Origin: JACVRW01 sp963850205
GTDB taxonomy: Bacteria; Actinomycetota; Thermoleophilia; Solirubrobacterales; Thermoleophilaceae
Direction: 5' to 3'
DNA: 64,000 nucleotides
Assembly (NCBI GenBank): GCA_963850205.1
Contig: CAWKKJ010000015.1
Location: 567,632-631,631, forward strand
Shown: positions 61,133 to 64,000 of the stretch, in pieces
Numbering within the stretch: the first letter of the stretch is position 1
How the letters are laid out: each line of letters opens with the position of its first letter
The notes under the pieces: generated by a model
Seen by the model: only the letters and a program-made list of their open reading frames with translations
The model's database searches: none
Told to the model about the DNA's origin: nothing
Program-made: the position numbers and the translations under genes

Positions 61133-61845
61133 CCGCGGTCGAGCAGCGCGCCCCCGGCCGCTGGCAGATCGCCACCGTCACGGCGATCACCGACGAGACC
61201 CCGCGGGTCAAGTCCTTTCGGCTCGAGCTGCCGATGTGGATAGCTCACCTCCCCGGGCAGCACTACGACGTCCGGCTGACCGCGCCTGACGGTTACCAGG
61301 CCCAGCGCTCCTACTCGATCGCCTCCTCTCCGCTCGACGAGGGCGAGATCGAGCTGACGATCGACCGCCTCGACGACGGCGAGGTCTCGCCCTACTTCCA
61401 CGACGTGGTGGAGGTGGGCGACCGGGTGGAGGTCCGTGGCCCGTTTGCCGCCTACTTCGTCTGGCGCGGCGAGGCGCCCGCGCTGCTGATGGGCGGGGGG
61501 TCGGGCGTGGTCCCGCTGATGTCCATCCTGCGCCACCGGCGCCGGGCGATGCCCGACCTCTCCATGAGGCTGATCTACTCGGTGCGGATCGCGGAGGACG
61601 TGATCTACGCCGATGAGCTGGGCGACGAGACGCTTCTCACCTATACGCGCGAGGCGCCCCCCGGATGGACGGGCCCGCGCGGCCGGATCGACCGCACGCT
61701 GATCGCTGCCGCCGGCCTTCCGGAGGCTGGAACGGCCTTCGTGTGCGGCTCCAACGGGTTCGTGGAGGCAGCGGCCGGACTGCTGCTCGAGGCCGGCTAT
61801 TCGGCGGAGCGGATCCGGACCGAGCGTTTCGGGCCGACCGGGTAG
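61120..61845 (+). CDS. Ferredoxin--NADP+-reductase-like flavoprotein
   Basis: The 241-residue protein has the FAD motif RSYSIASSPL, a flexible DRLDDGEVSPYFHDVVEVGD, and NAD(P) loop ALLMGGGSGVVPLMSILRHR, then TAFVCGSNGFVEAAAGLLLE. There is no 2Fe-2S domain. TTG 61120 is the only in-frame start that keeps the N-terminus; AAGGAG lies 8-9 bases before it. It overlaps the molybdoenzyme gene and probably feeds it electrons. Confidence 0.92.
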   Translation: MERLTAVEQRAPGRWQIATVTAITDETPRVKSFRLELPMWIAHLPGQHYDVRLTAPDGYQAQRSYSIASSPLDEGEIELTIDRLDDGEVSPYFHDVVEVGDRVEVRGPFAAYFVWRGEAPALLMGGGSGVVPLMSILRHRRRAMPDLSMRLIYSVRIAEDVIYADELGDETLLTYTREAPPGWTGPRGRIDRTLIAAAGLPEAGTAFVCGSNGFVEAAAGLLLEAGYSAERIRTERFGPTG

Positions 61846-61903
61846 GAGTGGGTTGCGTCGAGGGGGTTGCGCACGAAACGTCCCTTGACCTCAACCGGTC
61901 AAT

Positions 61904-63203
61904 GCACCACCTCTGACGTCGAGCATCCTGCCAGTCGTTCCGATCGCTGTCGAGGCGGAGGCCGCAGGCCGGAGCCGATCAGCGATCGGGGGCTGCGTCG
62001 ATCAGCTCGGCCAGCTTCTCCGCCGGGGTCATGAAGTCGAGCGTCTTTCGGGGTCTGCGGTTGAGTTTGGCCGCGATCTCGTCGAGCTCGGCCTGGGTTA
62101 CCTCTTTGAGGCTTCTGCCCTTGGGGAAGTACTGTCGAAGGAGACCGTTGGTGTTCTCGTTGGTCCCGCGCTGCCAGGGGCTTCGGGGGTGGCAGAAGTA
62201 GACGTCGACGCCGGTCTCGACGGAGAAGCGCCTGTGCTCGGCCATCTCGTGGCCTTGATCCCAAGTAAGCGAGCGCCGCAGCTGCTCGGGCAGGGTCGTG
62301 ATCGACGCCGAAAGCGCCTCGCAGACCGGCTCGGCGCGAAACCCATCGGGCAGCGCGACGAGCTGGGCGTAGCGGGTCTGGCGCTCGACCAGGGTGGCGA
62401 TCGCGCTCGTCTTGTTGCCCATCAGCAGGTCTCCCTCCCAGTGGCCCGGGACCGCCCGATCTGCCACCTCGGCAGGGCGCTCGGAGATCATCACCATCTC
62501 GCGGATCCTGCCCCGGCCCTCGCCCTTGCGGCTCGAGCCGCGGGGCCGGCGCTTGGCCCTTCCGCTGCGCAGGTGACGGGTCAGCTCGCCCTTCAGCGAT
62601 CCCTTCGACTGCACGTATAGCGAGCGATAGATCGTCTCATGGGAGAGCTGCATCGCCTCATTGTCGGGGTGCAGGCGCCGCAGCCAGCCCGAGATCTGCT
62701 CGGGGGAGTTGTCGTCGCTTAGGTGCCCGCTGACGAGCGCGCGGAGCTTCGCGCAGGAGCCGAGCTTGGTCGGCTTTGGCCGGCGGGCCCGATGCCAGGC
62801 CTCCTGCTCGGCAAAGTGAGCCCGGTAGCGGCGGCGGCCTCCACAGCGGCGGATCTCGCGACCGATCGTCGTGTGGTGTCGGCCCAGGCGACGGCCGATC
62901 GCCCGGTCGGATTCCTCACGAGCTATCCCGCGCGAGATCTCCTCGCGCTCGTCCAGGCCCATGCAGCGCTCGCTGCGCCGCCCAGGCCGCTTCGGACGGA
63001 TTCCACCGCAGCGCGCAAGGTGGCGGGTCACCCGCCTCCGCTCGAGGCCGAGGCGGCGCGCGATCTCGCTGTCGTTATGCCCCTCAGAGCGGAGCTCCCA
63101 GACCCAGTCCTCGATCTCCTTCGTAAATCCCTTGCGTCCCCTCTTCACCGCACACCCCTCCCTCGTTGATCGACCCTCAGAGCCTGATCACCTCAGGTGG
63201 TGC
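61904..63203 (-). mobile_element. IS30-family insertion sequence
   Basis: GCACCACCT at 61904-61912 and its reverse complement at 63195-63203 form short terminal inverted repeats on either side of an intact transposase. Length is about 1.3 kb, fitting IS30 elements. A target duplication is not evident (AAT left, GTC right). The exact ends are uncertain by some bases. Confidence 0.65.
61979..63148 (-). CDS. IS30-family transposase
   Basis: The 389-residue protein has two N-terminal HTH segments (NDSEIARRLGLERRRVTRHL and SDRAIGRRLGRHHTTIGREI) and a DDE core: D in VPGHWEGDLLMGNKT, D in LTWDQGHEMAEHR and E in WQRGTNENTNGLLRQYFPKG. The end is LNRRPRKTLDFMTPAEKLAE. No break in the frame, so it may still be active. 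Confidence 0.95.
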   Translation of the reverse strand: MKRGRKGFTKEIEDWVWELRSEGHNDSEIARRLGLERRRVTRHLARCGGIRPKRPGRRSERCMGLDEREEISRGIAREESDRAIGRRLGRHHTTIGREIRRCGGRRRYRAHFAEQEAWHRARRPKPTKLGSCAKLRALVSGHLSDDNSPEQISGWLRRLHPDNEAMQLSHETIYRSLYVQSKGSLKGELTRHLRSGRAKRRPRGSSRKGEGRGRIREMVMISERPAEVADRAVPGHWEGDLLMGNKTSAIATLVERQTRYAQLVALPDGFRAEPVCEALSASITTLPEQLRRSLTWDQGHEMAEHRRFSVETGVDVYFCHPRSPWQRGTNENTNGLLRQYFPKGRSLKEVTQAELDEIAAKLNRRPRKTLDFMTPAEKLAELIDAAPDR

Positions 63204-63296
63204 GTCGATGACTGGAATCCGCCTCCCCATATGGGACGCAACGTAGGCACCCCCTCCCACCGCAGAGAGCCCAAGCGGATACGAGAGGGGCCTGAG

Positions 63297-64000
63297 CTAG
63301 GCGGCGCGGCGGCCGGCCAGCACCACGCGCGCGCCGTGCTCGGGGATCATCGTCACGTTGCGATGCCGGGCGTGCTCGGGCTCCGGATGGGGCGCGAGGA
63401 GGTCGGTGCGGCGGGTGATCGCCTCCAGCACCACGCGCTGCTCGGCCATCGCCAGCGACGCACCGAGACAGCGGCGGATGCCGCCGCCGAAGGGGATCCA
63501 GGTATACGTGCCGGGCTTGCGGCCGACGAAGCGCTCGGGGCGGAAGGCGAAGGGGTCGGGATAGACGTCCTCGCGGTGGTGCAGCAGGAGGATGCTCATC
63601 ACCACCGAGGACCCGGCCGGCACCTGGTACTCACCCAGCTGCCAGGGCACGGTCACCGCGCGGCCGATCACCGGGATCACGGGCCGGGCGCGCATGCCCT
63701 CGTGGATCGTCGCGTCGAGGTAGCCGTCGGGATCCTCGCCCGAGCGCACCGTCTCACGCAGCCGGTCGTAGGCGGCCGGGGTGCGTAGCAGCCGCTCGAA
63801 GATCCAGGCCAGCGAGTTGGCCGTGGTCTCGTGCCCTGCGAGCACCAGGGTCAGGAGCTCGTCGCGCAGCTCCCTGTCGGTGAGGCGCTCTCCGTCCTCG
63901 GTCTCGGCGTCGAGCAGAAGCGACAGGATGTCGGTGCCGCGGGCCGAGTCCGGCTGCGAGCGGCGCGCCGCGATGACCGCGTAGACCTGGCGGTCGAGGT
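63297..64000 (-). CDS. Cytochrome P450 (partial, N-terminus beyond window)
   Basis: The C-terminal 234 residues are seen. Motifs: I-helix LAGHETTANSLAW, K-helix HEGMRARPVIPVIGR (E-x-x-R), meander PFAFRPERFVG and the heme loop WIPFGGGIRRCLGASLAMAE with the cysteine ligand. It ends GARVVLAGRRAA. Upstream at the window edge TDRELRDELLTLVL continues the frame. A ferredoxin-type partner is not beside it. Confidence 0.94.
   Translation of the reverse strand, partial: LDRQVYAVIAARRSQPDSARGTDILSLLLDAETEDGERLTDRELRDELLTLVLAGHETTANSLAWIFERLLRTPAAYDRLRETVRSGEDPDGYLDATIHEGMRARPVIPVIGRAVTVPWQLGEYQVPAGSSVVMSILLLHHREDVYPDPFAFRPERFVGRKPGTYTWIPFGGGIRRCLGASLAMAEQRVVLEAITRRTDLLAPHPEPEHARHRNVTMIPEHGARVVLAGRRAA

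Overview
The window is GC-rich, densely coding bacterial DNA. I infer an actinobacterium of the Thermoleophilia/Solirubrobacterales type, from inference only: very high GC, many GTG starts, ATGA-type stop/start overlaps, an F420-type luciferase-like oxidoreductase, Nuo complex I, SthA transhydrogenase, Ni/Co transport genes and DUF4331. No rRNA or marker gene was available to test this.

Layout. 1-5.4 kb: nuoA-F on the minus strand, cut by the window edge, with a divergent membrane protein. 5.6-9.0 kb: a minus-strand operon of a Fur-family regulator, cbiM, cbiN, cbiQ, cbiO and a tiny His-rich protein, with a Nur-like operator upstream. 9.0-13.4 kb: NicO-type transporter, TPR protein and DUF4331 protein. 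13.5-23 kb: anti-sigma ATPase, cupredoxin and cytochrome c lipoproteins, serS, methyltransferase, tRNA-Ser(TGA), two secreted hydrolases, an L,D-transpeptidase, an ECF sigma factor coupled to Ogt, a FrnE-like protein, tRNA-Ser(GCT) and tRNA-Arg(ACG). 23.25-28.76 kb: a small genomic island bounded by a 46-bp duplication of the tRNA-Arg 3' half. It carries a LuxR-type regulator, a hydrolase-fold protein lacking its catalytic residues, a flavoprotein and a fused remnant of an MntA/HepT toxin-antitoxin pair; I see no integrase.

29-33 kb: secreted hydrolase, membrane proteins, PepSY protein, and a ZIP transporter behind a perfect 14-bp palindrome. 33-38 kb: an arsenic locus (broken MFS transporter, metallophosphoesterase and ArsC one way; ArsR, ArsM, cupin and DUF4396 the other way) around interleaved divergent promoters. 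38-41.7 kb: two tandem PAP2-type membrane proteins, then an encapsulin nanocompartment with a ferritin-like cargo. 41.7-50.8 kb: cupin, LysE exporter, a heavily frame-broken carotenoid oxygenase, a luciferase-like/hemerythrin fusion, cyclase, Usp-like protein, isochorismatase-fold hydrolase, then tspO (internally deleted), sthA and an aldo/keto reductase. 50.8-61.9 kb: ArsR/SRPBCC pair, two-component system, MMPL transporter, YbjQ, DUF3224/MarR pair, flavin monooxygenase, and a molybdopterin oxidoreductase coupled to a ferredoxin reductase. 61.9-64 kb: an IS30-family element and a P450 cut by the window end.

Themes: metal handling (Ni/Co, Zn-type ZIP, arsenic, iron encapsulin), redox enzymes, and autoregulated regulator/effector pairs. 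Many genes show one-base frame breaks, including housekeeping ones such as nuoC and nuoE, so part of the damage is probably indel error in the assembly and not biological decay. The best candidates for new biology are the tRNA-Arg island with its catalytically empty hydrolase and chimeric HepT, the ECF sigma-Ogt pair, the luciferase-like/hemerythrin fusion, and the palindromic and interleaved metal-responsive promoters.
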